From the NCBI GenBank assembly GCA_021234155.1, contig JAJEKV010000210.1:965501-1029500 (forward strand): a stretch of DNA of 64,000 nt, written 5' to 3'. Both the position numbers and the translations under genes were made by a program. The stretch comes from Isoetes taiwanensis (Eukaryota; Streptophyta; Lycopodiopsida; Isoetales; Isoetaceae). Under the pieces are notes generated by a model, which had not been told where the DNA came from, made no database searches, and saw only the letters and a list, made by a program, of their open reading frames with translations. Position 1 is the stretch's first letter, and each line of letters starts with the position of its first letter. This document shows positions 1-14,053 of this stretch, piece after piece.

Positions 1-254
1 TTGTTTTTATATCGGACGGTTCAGAATTTTTAAATTTTTTAAAAGAACCCATTAGAGTTATTAGACCCATTAGAGATCAGGACCAATAAAGCATGACATT
101 CTGCTGGTTTAAGCAAAATATAAATTTGAGGCATGACTTGCTCTCGTCTTATGCACGAAACCAGCACCATCTTTTTTTTAATAAGAAGATTGGCTCGCCT
201 ATTATTATCAACAACGGACAAGCAAAACGATGCAGTTTTCCTACCATGCTAGGG

Positions 255-430
255 AACAAAATGGAAGTTGGGTCTTTATTTTTGTTTGAAGTTTAATTTG
301 GTGATGCGATGTGGCAATCTTTCTAATCCGGAATGGAAGTTGGGGTTCAAAAATGACCTGAATCCAAAATGAGTGACCCAACAAAAAACAAAAAGGACAA
401 AAAGTTGGACGACCCAACTTCCATTTTGTT
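255..430. repeat. Terminal inverted repeat element (20-bp TIRs)
   Basis: Positions 255-274 and 411-430 are perfect 20-bp inverted repeats that begin AACAAAATGGAAG. They bound about 136 bp of AT-rich DNA without coding potential, as in a MITE or foldback element. No clear target duplication was found. The right end runs straight into the palindrome at 433-551. Confidence 0.6.
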
Positions 431-432
431 GG

Positions 433-551
433 GGAATGCCATAGGGACCCCCTTTCCGGTTTGGAAAGGGAGGGGTCCCTTTCCAAACCGGAAAGGGGGT
501 CCCTATGGCATCCCTTTCCAAACCGGAAAGGGGGTCCCTATGGCATTCCCC
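433..551. repeat. Near-perfect 39-bp-arm palindrome plus a third direct copy
   Basis: Arms 433-471 and 476-514 are inverted copies with about one mismatch and a 4-base spacer. Positions 512-551 repeat the right arm once more in direct orientation. The unit contains AAACCGGAAAGGG and GTCCCTATGGCA. It could extrude as a hairpin. Short ORFs here simply read through the palindrome. Confidence 0.85.
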
Positions 552-983
552 AATACATTTTTTAGGTGTAGCACAAGCTTCCAGAAGCAAAAACCAAGAC
601 TAGTCAATAATGCACTAATTCTTTAAATAGCAAGCAATCAATGCACAGATTCTCAATTCCGGCCATTACGCGTTTACATGAACGACCGAAAAAGACAAAA
701 GCTTCTGTCTCGGCGACTCTGTTACTACGTAGGCAATAATACAGTTGAAGCAGCGCAGTAGTGGAGCTCACGGTAGCCGATTTTACAGGATTACAGCGGT
801 CAATATTACTAAATCAGGGTAGGTATAGATAATTTTTCCACCATGTGGCCCTGTTTCTACTCCGGCATTGACTTGGGTTTTATATGTTTGAAGCTGCACG
901 CTGTCCAGTTCAGTCCATTTAAGTCGTGCCCAATTGTGATTCCGGTACTCAGTTTTAGGCATACATTTTTGTTTATCTAGATC
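552..983. other. ADH upstream region
   Basis: No gene was recognised. A TATA-like TTTTATATG lies near 878-886, about 100 bp before the ADH start codon. A minus-strand reading frame at 783-1088 overlaps ADH exon 1 and has no recognisable domain. This stretch probably carries the ADH promoter and 5' UTR. Confidence 0.4.
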
Positions 984-3127
<2,144 letters not shown>

Positions 3128-3146
3128 ATATGCTTTCTTTGTTTTC

Positions 3147-3152
3147 AATAAA
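3147..3152 (+). terminator. ADH polyadenylation signal AATAAA
   Basis: A canonical AATAAA begins 20 bases after the ADH stop codon, a plausible cleavage/polyadenylation signal for that transcript. Confidence 0.55.
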
Positions 3153-4946
3153 GACAGACTTTGAAAAAAGATATTTTGAAAAAGATCTTCTGAGGGTATG
3201 CCATCTAGCAATGTGGGGATGGGGCCAGCAGAATTCTATAGGATGGAACACATTCTTTTGCATACTTGTGAATAATAAATAAAATGGGTAAAGCGAAGGG
3301 CTTAACTTTTTCAAATATGGACTTTATGGTCTAGGCCCCATCGAAGATAAGATTTTATTTTATTTTTCTTGTGCTCGTCACATACGTCTATTCCTGGTTG
3401 CGACAAAAGACAACACGCGGACCATGCAAATTTAGAATGATCTACTTTTGCCCTAACCCAAAACGAAATTAGCACACTATATTAGTGGATGTTTTGCACC
3501 TAGTGAATACTAGACGCAATATAGAATGATCTACTGTTGTCCTATTTATTAGTGGATGTTTTGCACCTAGGTGAATAAAGAGCCCAACATCTACTTTGTA
3601 TATACAGAATGAGACTTGAAAACCTAAACTTAGATAAGCTATCAAAAAAAAAAAAAAAAGATAAGCATTAGTGCATATCAAATGTCCGTCTAAATTGAAT
3701 TGAATGGGTATAATCTTGAAGAATATACTTATCTTTTGAAGTATCTACATATCTAATATATCGAACAATACATACATAGCATTATATCTACCTTGTGATT
3801 TGAATCCATCGGGCTAGCAATCAAGAGATCTTGTGTTCAAGTCCCAATGGAGGCACTTAGGGGATTGTTTTATGGAATATCACTAGTGTAATAATGACTA
3901 TCTACCTTATCTTCCATTCCACCAACCCTAGCCTCAACTGAAGAATATCTACCTACCTTCCATGCCACCAACTTTAGTCGCAACACAAGAACGTGAGGAC
4001 AATTTACTATCTATCTTCATACCACCAACCTTCGCCTCATGATCTATGTTTCATGCCACCAACCTTAGCCTCAACACAAGAATGTGACACACCATACCAC
4101 ACCATATATGCCACAACCAAAGCCCCACAATCTTGAGAATCCTGACACACCACTCCAGAATCTCCAAATACAACCAAAGCCCACCATTTAGAACATTGCT
4201 ATGAAGCTAATCTCTATCTTAGCTGCAATGTAACAAAATTCCTCTATGGGATGCTATGATGTAAGAATTATCTTTTTATTGTCTGTGTCATCAACCCTTG
4301 CATCGACATGTAAAAGCAGGGTGCAATAAATTCAACCCTCGCTTCCAATTGTGTAGCGCCATGTGTCCTAAATTCTTTTAAAAATTGTTGTCCTCATTCT
4401 TGCAAATGAAGGCGACATTCTTGCAAAAGATAACATTTTTAGCTATTCCAACAATATTGTGCCACATGACACCTGAATTTGACTTTCCGTGATGTTCAAA
4501 GGGTCAAGGGCATTGTTCACTCCTGGAAATGTCACCTAAAGAATGTGACCCCAACACTACATCCATCAGTATATAATGAACTATTGTTTAGGACTAGAAA
4601 AATATCCTTATACTTTTTGAATTGGTAGGATTATAAAAATTTGAGCCCTTTTTATTCCAAAGACACCAAAAACATTTACTATTATAGAGATATACAAAAG
4701 GATTATATACTAGTAGTATAAATATATCTATGATGGGTGATTTTTCCAAGCACTTCGAATTTTATCTTGGTATGCATTTTAATGATCGTAGGGTCTCTAT
4801 GAGATTGTGAGTATATTATATTACAAGAGAAAATTGCCCATCTTCGTTGGATTTCATGTGATTGTTCACAGAAGTGGGGTATTAATGTGTGGGGTAGTAA
4901 TATATTATATTGGAACAAGCAATATATTTCCTTTTTTCTTTTTTTT
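3153..4946. other. AT-rich intergenic DNA, no recognisable gene
   Basis: It contains an A17 run near 3642-3659 and degenerate repeats of ATCTACCTTCCATGCCACCAA phrases at 3900-4080, each copy imperfect. A weak tRNA-like B-box phrase (TGTTCAAGTCC) lies near 3833-3843. None of the short ORFs resembles a known protein. Confidence 0.5.
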
Positions 4947-5010
4947 GGGTTGCCCCTAGGGGGGCAAACCCTCGTTTATGTGGGTATGTGGGCATATCCG
5001 GTATATCTTA
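4947..5010 (+). repeat. 5' end copy of a dispersed element with terminal hairpin
   Basis: After a T-rich run comes GGGTTGCCCC...GGCAAACCC, a hairpin, then TGTGGGTATGTGGGCATAT. The reverse complement of 38015-38085 shows the same order with modest divergence. The 11462-11543 sequence carries the other end seen at 37946-38010. The element's full extent here is unknown. Confidence 0.5.
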
Positions 5011-8000
5011 AGCATATGCCCAAAGATATGCCGGGTGACCCGCTAAAAACCGGCTCTTTCTGTAAATGCTAGGGTCGATCTGTTGGTGGTCGGCCCCGTC
5101 GCTGTGTTCGAACCCAAGAAACCCAAGATCCATTCTATAGGAGATCCGGCCAGATGCAAACGGAAGCAAGCAAAGATTTAATAGCCGGGTCCGATTTTTT
5201 GCATGGAATCGACAAGCGGGTACATTTCAAGGCTTCAAGGTCGCCCATGTATTACATAGCAAAATCTACATCAAAATCTACATAGCAAATTGGTCTTTCT
5301 TCATCTTCGCACGAAGATGAGGAAGAGAGTGTACAAATTCGAAACCCTCTGTAGTAGGTCCGACTTCAAGGGGCAAAGCGAGAAATATGGGTAACTGATG
5401 AAGAATCCATCACCATATCAGGAGTTGCCTTGACTCTTTTCAACACTCGAAAACTTTGGGCATGGTGTCATTCGCGGGGGCATTTTCGCGATTCGATCCA
5501 ATGCTTAGCTTCTCATAGCGAGAGGCAAAAATGTGGAATGTAAGTTTGCAACATGGCTCCTTGCCTTTTCCTTACGCCTACCCTTCTTTCTTTCCTTTAT
5601 CTTTTCTCTCTGGGTGCATAGACTGGAGCAATCATGGCTTTAGAGCGTATGGAGCTTGATCTATCTAAGCGGGAAAGCAATCGATGGCATCGGCAAGTCC
5701 GGGCGCATGAATAAAGGTAGCCATTGACAAGATATCACAAAAATCACTATGTTATGTTATGCGGGGAGGGTTATAAGAATATCCTCCGTTGATTTATTAT
5801 ATTTGCGGGTGATATGCATTTTTTGGTTGTTTGACTAGTAAGCTCTCGATAGTATGTGTGCAATACTAATTCCTTATGTCCGATGCTATAACGTGATCTC
5901 GATACATGATCGTCTATTAGCATCCGGGCTAATGAGCTCAGAGAATCATTCTTTGAAGAAAGCTCGGTATGTGTGGTCGCCAAATCAATACGTGAATCGA
6001 TAATAGCATATCTTTGGCCGGAGGCTATGCTAGCAAATATTTCATTGTTATGCTAAGTTTTGGGTGTTGTTTCCGCCGAGACTCGGATGTGGTATGCTCC
6101 TCAATCTTGCCGTAAGCGGTTTTGTTCTTTTCTTTTAATGCTTGAATCTTGTTGTAGATTTTTAACATCTTTAACTGACCATGTATTGTTTACCATCTTT
6201 GATCCATGTTTTAGCTCTAGAATGCTTATTTTAACTCTCCTTGATTTCTATTCCTCTTTTCAAATAAACTTCTCGATTGAATATATGCGGAAACCCTTGG
6301 ACATGTCCAACCTCCACCAATCTATCACCGCAAAAAGGTATTCTCGCTTTGCATGCAACACTTTGAGCTGTAATTAATTGAAGAGGCATCGGAGATGGTG
6401 CCATCAGAAGGTAAAACTTCCATTTTCTTATATTAATTCCTTTTGAACAACCACGTTGGTGGACTCCAATTCCAATATAACGCTATATTCATGTTGCAGA
6501 ATATTGGAAATCAACGTTGGGCCCAATAGTGGGTATGTTAACTTCATTTTTGCTAGACTTTCATGCATTGTTGCTGCTGCGACCCCCCTTGAAATTTTGC
6601 ACTACGCCCATTATATAACAGTCCCAATATGCAGAGCCATTTGGATTTGTGGTAATTTGTTGCTTTATTTGCTCCATTACTTATTTTATGGACATACCAT
6701 GAGGATTCTTGCACTTGAAACTTCTACACTATTGTGACTTATTGCTTATAAGTATGCTGTTGTGCTCATGTTGGAACGTTACTTTGTATGGGCATATATA
6801 AACTCGAGATTCCTTTGATGATTCATTTTCTTACTTAAACTTCCCGCTTTAGGCAGTTTGGTTTGATTTACCGACCCTATGCATTTTGCATTCTTTATAT
6901 TTACTCATGCTTATTTGTTTTTTTTGCAGGTGGTGGTTAATATTATCTCATTGGCGGAAGCAGTTGGTTGGTGTGACGACTTTAGGAATTTTGCGTGAGA
7001 GTATAGGCGGAAGCATTAGCGCCTCTCATGGATCGGCATATTGCGAAGTCGTGTTTAGTCAAATTTGGATTTCCGATTATACGTTTCTCTTGGTCATTGA
7101 ATTGTGCTACCTTTTATGCGATTCAAGACTTTGGAGCTTGAAGTCATTGTTTCTTTATGTTTTTTCCGTCGCGAAGGGTCCGTTGTAAGATAAGCGGAGG
7201 ATCGTAGATAATGCTAGGTATGCAATTCGAAATACTTCGTGCAAATAGGTCACTTTTCAAAAATATGTTTGTTGCTACAGTTTTACATCGATCGGAAACT
7301 TGTCCATAGTTATAAAAATTACGCGATTTTTATGCAAAATCGCGTGCTTGGGAAAAGCTAATCGAAAGATTTAAAATGACTTGAGTTCATGTTATATGAG
7401 AGAGTTACAAAAATTACATCCTCTCTTCTTGCATGTTTCATATGTTAGGCATCTACAATTTTCTCTAATTTTCACATTTGTTTCAAGGGAAAGGATAATA
7501 TAGCGACTAAGAGAGAATACTATAAGTGAGTCTCGCACCTCATCCATGTCTATACTTGATTATGGAGGTATGGTGATTGCAAGATTCTTTGTTTTGACAA
7601 GTGTAGCATAGATGGGCTGGAGTTATTTAAGGAAATGGAAAAAGAGGTATTATATCTATGATTTGCAAGATATATTCGGGATCATCGCATCGTTGTTGTA
7701 TCGAGGTGAAAGAACGGAGGCACCGCCCCATTCTTCACTTTTTATCGGTTCCTCATTGCTTCCCTAATGCAACCAAGTGTATTACCTCGGCATTTGTTAG
7801 CTCTCTCGTCCCTCCTTTACTAACGGGTTGTATGGGTTAAGGCTTGATGAATTTATGTCAACTATGTGTGGTTAGATTATTTTGCCGATGCACAATGCAC
7901 TTGAAAGCGGAGGAGATTATGCAGAATCAAGGGCTACTAAGTCAATTTTGTCCTATAGCTTCTAAAATATCACGGATACTCTTCTCTTCATCCTTATAAT

Positions 8001-8997
8001 GTACGTTCTTCTTGCTATAGTATTTTGGGAATTGTGCATCCGGTACTAGTCTTGATGAAGTTGTGATGTCCGAGATGGGTTTTATTGATTCTTGAATAAA
8101 GGAGTTATGCATACGAGGCAAGGCAATGCAAAGATGCGTATACATGGAGCTTGCAATCCATATGACATTGTTTATTTGTTTATTTGTTTATTTTTGCATG
8201 TCCGATCTTGACTTCTTCACTTTTTGTAGCGTGCAAAGGAAGATCTTTAAGCCTTAACCACCATGCCGTTCGAGAAATGTTCCACATATCTTTGAAGGCC
8301 TCTTATTAGTGTAAGATGTGTCATACGAACTTCCACACTACAAATGGGTACAAATGCTACGGACAAATGTCCATTCCCAACCTATCGTGCTATGAAAGTG
8401 TGTATTTGCCTTGGCTCGGACATTAGATTCCAACAAGTTTTATGAGACAATATTCCAGAGTGCCAGCTTGGTAAAGACGTCCCTTATCTCTGCAAGTGAC
8501 ATAAATTTGGCATATATGTGTCTAGACCAAAGTGCCAACAAGGAGAGATCTTTCGCATCCCATTTGTTGAACGTGTGTATTTCTTGGATTGATTTTTGCC
8601 ATCAGAGGCATAAACAAATGTTGTGGCATTTGGAGGTAACGTTCTACTATCTCCCCAAAATGCTACTTCACCATATCCATAATAAACATTTCCTGCAATG
8701 CAAGAGACAACACTACTTGACTTGCTTGTGCTAGATGATTAAATGAAATTAATAGCCAACCTTACTAAAGAAACGACCTCAAATTTGTATGGAGCCGAAC
8801 ATGTGTTTCTGTTTTTTTCTTCTCTTTTCTTTAATATGGTGCCTCTTACAGGAAACATCGTTCAAAAAACACCATTAATTATGTGTTAGTAGTTTAGAAA
8901 TGCTCCTTAAATTTCTTTTGCAAAATAAGCATGCACGGGCCAAGCCTTTTTATGCGTGGCCTTATGAACGGCCAATGATAGACATAAACATATCGAC
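5011..8997. other. Gene-free region, possibly the interior of a large decayed element
   Basis: No reading frame longer than about 107 codons and no recognisable domain was seen on either strand. A phrase GTGTTCGAACCC near 5107-5118 resembles a pol III B box but has no supporting A box. The region lies between sequences matching the two ends of the 37946-38095 element, so it may be the interior of a long copy (4947 to 11543); that is inference. Confidence 0.4.
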
Positions 8998-9119
8998 ATA
9001 GGTACTAGTTGCGGATAGATATGATTTAATAGGACGGCCTACAAATATAATTATGATGCTTCTATAGGTACTAGTTGCGGATAGATAGGACGGCCTACAA
9101 ATATAATTATGATGCTTCT
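8998..9119. repeat. Tandem duplication, about 60 bp x 2
   Basis: Units starting ATAGGTACTAGTTGCGG at 8998 and 9063 are almost identical, except that the second lacks about 9 bases (TGATTTAAT). It is non-coding. Confidence 0.85.
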
Positions 9120-9897
9120 GGAAGGAAACATTGAATTTGGCTTATCTAAATGGAGTTGTTTGGCATTGTTCGTGGATTGGATAATATAAATGCCATTCTT
9201 AGAAGTGAACTTCGTTTTGTTGTTCCCATGTGCATGAGCAATAGCATTGGGTAATGTAAATGCCATTACTGTGTAAAGTCACAATGCAATGTCCTCTAAG
9301 ATGTGGAATGCTATGGATTTGTGAATTTATTGCAACATCAAACTTTTATCAATTTATTGCTCATAAGGTTCTATGAATTTATTTTGCATGTTAGTTGAAT
9401 GTCATTGTTTTAGGAAAATCTAAGAAAAAACACAAAAAATATGCTTGCTACATGAAAAAACTAGTTAATTTAGCTTCTCGGATGCTATGCAGTGAAGCTT
9501 TGATAAGGTTTAGCACAACAACTTTCTTTGAAATGTAAATTCCAGCATTTGCAATACCTTTGAAATTCATCGTCATACAAGTAAATCTACCAAATTTCTA
9601 GGTCCTATAATAGTTTTTTTTTCCCTCTCCTCTCTCTTTGAACACTTACGTTTTACATATTATATATGTCACAGACATCCTAGAGCCTGGGCCACATACC
9701 ATGTTATGCTCATGATAGTTGATAAATATTGGTCGAATCTTGAAGTTCTAGATTTCATTTGTTAAACATGCAACACATTCATAACTCTAGCAATTTTTTA
9801 AAGAATCTTCATATAAGCCTGAAGCTCAAATTTAGATGATGCCTTTATTTCTAAATATCCCAAATTGCAATCTTGAATTAGATACCATACAAAATAC

Positions 9898-10465
9898 ACA
9901 ACATTTGCATATGCATATTGGAGAATCTAAGGGCATCTTGATAGAATCTCGACGAATATTTCAATAATCTGGTCAAACCCTAAAGAATGTTGGAGAATCT
10001 GGAGGAACTCTAATTGAATTTAGACTTTTAAACTTGACGTCTTAATTTTCAAGTTTTCGAAGACTTCATATGATCTAAAGGAATCCAAAGGAATCTTCAT
10101 GAGATCTTTAGGAATCTAGGGGAATCTTGATAAAACCTTGAAGAATCTAACGGGATCTTCATAGAATCTAAGGGAATCCAAGAGAACCTACATAGAATCG
10201 TGGGGAATCTAGTTGAATCTTGGCGCAATCTCTGAGAATCCAGGGGAATCTCAAGAGAATCTTGGAGAATCTATGGAAAATTTTTGAGAATCTAGGGGAA
10301 TGCAAGGGAATCGTCATAATTTCGTTGAGGATATAGTGAATTCTAGGGGAATCTTTATAAAATATGAATTAATCTAGAAGAATGTACATAGAATATTGAG
10401 GAATATATGCGAATCTTGGAATAGTCTTTGGGATTCTAGAACCTTAAAAATCTAGGGGAATCTTC
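9898..10465. repeat. Degenerate GAATCT-type minisatellite
   Basis: About 570 bp is made of variants of GAATCTAGGGGAATCTTGA, with GAATCT or GGAATC recurring every 12-20 bases for dozens of copies. The period is irregular and the copies are diverged, so the array is old. No ORF was seen. Confidence 0.8.
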
Positions 10466-11461
10466 CACATTGCTGTATTTTGCAGGGTCGACTTCATGCA
10501 GTCCTTCATAGTTTTTCGGTAATGCTTGATGGTCAATTCACCACTTTCTAGAAGCACTACAACTTAAAGAAAATGCAGGGCTCCAAGGAATTGAACCCTG
10601 GCTGAGACTTATAACTTCGTCTTGATCTATTTGTTGGGCCTCTATATTGTTAATCAACAGCTATGTCTTAGTATCCCTTTGTTTTCAACATGTACGTGAA
10701 TTATAAAAGATTTTGACCAATTTCAAGTCGTCTGCTTCTTCAACTTCGTCATGTGGGAAAACATTTCACGAACAATATAAGAATATCATCCGCAAGGTTT
10801 ATTATATTTTGCATTCAATTGACACTGCATGATCAAGACATGATGAAGACAATGAAACCAGCATTGTTTAGCCATAAAAATAATTTTGACTGTATGTTTA
10901 ATTGTGGATATTATTTCGAGTTCTGTAATAGTTTATAAGCTCATAAGAATGGGGAATTCGTTGCAATCTCTCATGACCCTTGATTGAATTGGAGTTCTAC
11001 GTGACCATCTCGTCAGATTGCTTGCTAATTATTATTCAAGCTTGGATGCAACAAACAAGGCATATAAGAAAATTACAAGACCTACAATATATACATGCAC
11101 TGTCGTCATTCTGGAAAATAACAATTTGAAATAGGGGAATGCATCCAATGAATTGTACAATAGAATGCAAAAGCGTATGCCTAAAGCTTTTTATCCTGAT
11201 CTGCTCCATAACCAAACAAACAAACAATGAGATATTCGATGTGTTTGCAGCTCCACAGCCTTCGATTTATGTGAGATACTTTCTGCTTGCCTAACAGCAA
11301 AGCTTTATTTCGTATCATTGTATTCAGTTCTGAAATTCGTGTGTTCTTTATTTTACAGGTTGCCGAACTCTTTGGCTGCATTTTGGAAGATAAATGTAGG
11401 TCGTCTGACTGCAAAGAATTCTATTTCCAAATGTTCAGGTTTATGGTTTTGAATTGATTGT
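10466..11461. other. AT-rich non-coding stretch
   Basis: No gene, RNA or clear repeat was recognised on either strand. ORFs up to 77 codons show no domain. Confidence 0.45.
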
Positions 11462-11543
11462 CAAAACATGACTTTGAACTATGATTTAAGCCACTTCACC
11501 CTCCGGCCATGGAGGGCAACCCTCCGTGCGCAGCACCTTGTTT
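11462..11543 (+). repeat. 3' end copy of the dispersed hairpin-ended element
   Basis: AAAACATGACTTTGAA, then GGAGGG-CAA-CCCTCC (hairpin), then GTGCGCAGCACCTTG. The same order is present inverted at 37946-38010. Homology stops just after CACCTTGTT, which places the element boundary there. A T-rich LINE-like tail follows immediately at 11543. Confidence 0.65.
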
Positions 11544-11690
11544 TTTTTTTTTTTGATGGACGGCAAACTTTATTGAAACTCCAAGCCAAAAACCAGATAG
11601 AAATGCGCAGGCGGAAACGAAATCTCAGAGTATAATCATGATCCACTGAGTAGAACAACCAGCCTATGCATAGTGGAACATGCAATATTG
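11543..11690 (-). mobile_element. Probable 5'-truncated LINE 3' tail
   Basis: A T-run is followed by GGCAAACTTTATTGAAACTCC; read on the minus strand this is a 3' UTR with a TAAAG-type end and poly(A). Similar T-run plus CTTTATTATTC ends occur at 60692 (a proven LINE) and near 53928. The 5' boundary is approximate. Confidence 0.4.
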
Positions 11691-11814
11691 TTTAAGACTA
11701 TGGAGCAACCACAAAGATTTATAAATGTTTTGACATATTGGAAGTGCACAACTATTTTTTTGGCAATTGTTGTACGTTAATAAGGCCTTGAACCCAGATT
11801 TCAAATTCAACTAA

Positions 11815-12545
11815 GATTGTGTTTCAAGTTTTGTAGGCACAACGTAGGGTTTGATGACGTGATACATACAATCTAGGGTTTGATGATGTGCCACTTTAAA
11901 TGACGTGGCAATACAAAATCCCGCGTGGCACGATCTAGGATAATGTGGCATGCACAATCTAGGATTAGATGACGTGATATAAAAATGCCACGTGGCATAA
12001 TCTATCAGTTTGATGATGTGGCATGACATACACCATAACTTCATGAAAGGTGCCACATCATCAAATCCTAGATGGTGCGTGCCACATCATCAAGCCTTAG
12101 ATTGTAAATGCCACGTGGCACAATCTAGGGTTTGATGATGTGGAACACACAATCTATAATTTAATGACATGGCAATACGAAATGCCACATGGCACAATCT
12201 AGAGTTTGAGATGTGGCATGCACAATCTAGAGTTAGATTGTGCTACGTGGCATTTGTATTGCCATGTCATTTAAAGTGCCATGTCATTAAACCCTAGATT
12301 GTGTGTGATGCCACATCATCAAACCCTAGATTGTGCCACATTGTGTTTACAATCAAGAATTTAATGTGGCACGCGCAATGTAGGGTTTAATGATGTGGCA
12401 TTAAAAATGCCACGTGACATAATCTATCAGTATGATGATGTGGCAATACAAAATGCCACGTGGCACCATCTATAGTTTGATGCATGACATACACCATAAG
12501 TTTTGAAAAGTGCCCTGTCATCATGTCCTAGATGGCATATGCCAC
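11815..12545. repeat. Complex satellite rich in CACGTG palindromes
   Basis: About 730 bp is assembled from direct and inverted copies of two phrases: GCCACGTGGCA with variants, and CAATCTAGGGTTTGATGATG with variants. Exact CACGTG cores occur near 11984, 12113 and 12459, with one-base variants near 11922, 12189, 12242 and 12409. Unit spacing is roughly 40-70 bp. No ORF was found. It may be a satellite or a cluster of nested MITEs. Confidence 0.85.
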
Positions 12546-13064
12546 AGCAGTTGTTAGTGATCTGGCCCTAGCAGAATCTAATGTTTCACCAGACCTCCTC
12601 CCCTTGAAAAGCTTTCACCACTTTTGCCCTGGAACTCTACCCCTAAAGGGAATTGGTCTATCAAAACATATTTCAGCCATAAACTCCTTCAACATGTCTA
12701 AATTTAAAGGCATCCTCTGATCTGCCCTTTCTAACGCCCATTCCACTACTTCAACTTCTTCTTCCTCAGTCATGGCTACAGGATGTTTACTTTGCTTTTT
12801 GTTCACCCTATCATAATGCCAACTCCTAATTCTGGACTCAGGATTACCAAATTCTCTACCTACTCCTCTTATGCTTATCTCATTCTTCTCAATGAGATCC
12901 AAGGCTGTCTTTATGTCATCCTCAGTCCATTTACCTCCCTCCTTTCTCAAAGAAACCCCTTCATTCCTATTGTTGCCTTCTTTGATCTTCCTCCTCTTAG
13001 TCTTCTTCTTGGCTGCAACACGCTTGAACCCCCCTTGTAATTGCAGATTTGTGTGTTTGGCCAT
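12535..13064 (-). pseudogene. pogo/Tigger-like (CENP-B-type) transposase N-terminal fragment
   Basis: From the in-frame ATG at 13064 the protein has a basic leader, then a psq-type helix-turn-helix (WTEDDIKTALDLIEKN... GVGREFG... RIRSWHY), then the second CENP-B-like DNA-binding module (AMTEEEEVEVVEWALERAD...). It reads PGQKW and hits TGA at 12615-12617, where the family normally has a second W, so TGG to TGA is likely. Homology-like sequence continues in frame (KLFKGRR, then SARARSL) to about 12540 and then stops at the satellite array. The DDE catalytic domain is absent. Family assignment rests on motif layout; pogo/Tigger transposases bind their own terminal repeats. Confidence 0.7.
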
Positions 13065-13164
13065 CGTATGCTCTCTTCTTAGCCATGCTAAGCACTCTGG
13101 TTGTCTTGGTAACAAGTGGTGGCCAGTTGAAATGAACCCATCGAGGAAGCTTAAACCTGGTTAA

Positions 13165-13300
13165 TGTAATTGTCGAAACCATTGCCCCACATTTCTAGTT
13201 GGTTTAGACAGTTACATTTTCCCACGTTCTTTTATACCCCTTCTTTCCTTTCCCTTCTCATCAACTCATCTGCATCTCTGGTTTACTTTGTTGCAGGAAA
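13165..13300. repeat. Dispersed repeat; unoccupied paralogue of the chromovirus insertion site
   Basis: This segment is about 90% identical to 16332-16424 joined directly to 24116-24160. It reads straight through TTCCCTTCTCATCAACTC, where the other copy carries the 7.7-kb chromovirus, so it defines the insertion point precisely. Confidence 0.85.
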
Positions 13301-13613
13301 TGGATAGGATATTGGACTTGATTGCGTAGCTTTTCATGGGAAATCCATTGTCTAGAGATGTATCTTCAGCATAAGGCTTTCAATTACAAGAGTAGTAAGG
13401 ACTTCCGATCTGGTAAGGTGGTTATATTGTCCTCCATTAAATTATAATTGTTCCTTTAGAAGAGATGTTTATGTGCAAAAATTGCACTATATATTTTATT
13501 GCTAATTGTCATTAAATCTTCAATCAATCATCATCATTGATTTTTAATTCCATGGTTACAGAGGGTTCAATCCCCTTAAGAAAATATATTAGACTAGATA
13601 ATTTTGGGTCGAT

Positions 13614-13840
13614 ATGAGAGGCCTATGATATGGCCCTTGCTATGCCTAACATTTCCAAATTAATTGTGCTTGTCTCTTTCACCTTTTCCTCCTTTATGTC
13701 ACCTTTTTCCAATGATTATATTTACCCATGAGAGGCCTATGATATGGCCTTTGCTATGCCTATCACTTCCAAAGTAATTCTACTTGTCCCTTTCACCTTT
13801 TCCTCCTTTGTGTCATTGTTTTTCAATGACTATATTTACC
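13614..13840. repeat. Tandem duplication, about 112 bp x 2
   Basis: Units starting GAGAGGCCTATGATATGGCC at 13616 and 13731 are about 85% identical and share TTTCACCTTTTCCTCCTTT. No ORF was seen. Confidence 0.85.
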
Positions 13841-14053
13841 TTTTGCCTAGCCTTCCAAATGAATTTTCTTCTCACCAATGTCACCATGGACAAATAAACA
13901 CGAGCTTATGACAAATAGTCATGCAGAATGTGAAAAAGTGGATCTCATTTGCCCATAGGATTTAATACATCCAGGATTTAATACATCCAGGATTTAAATC
14001 AAACCACATGGAGGAACTAACATTGTATTCTACCATGTCTATTTTCACTCTAG

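Noticed and set aside
5100-5125. GTGTTCGAACCC as a tRNA T-arm
   Set aside because: No cloverleaf or A box could be built around it; no tRNA gene was found anywhere in the window.
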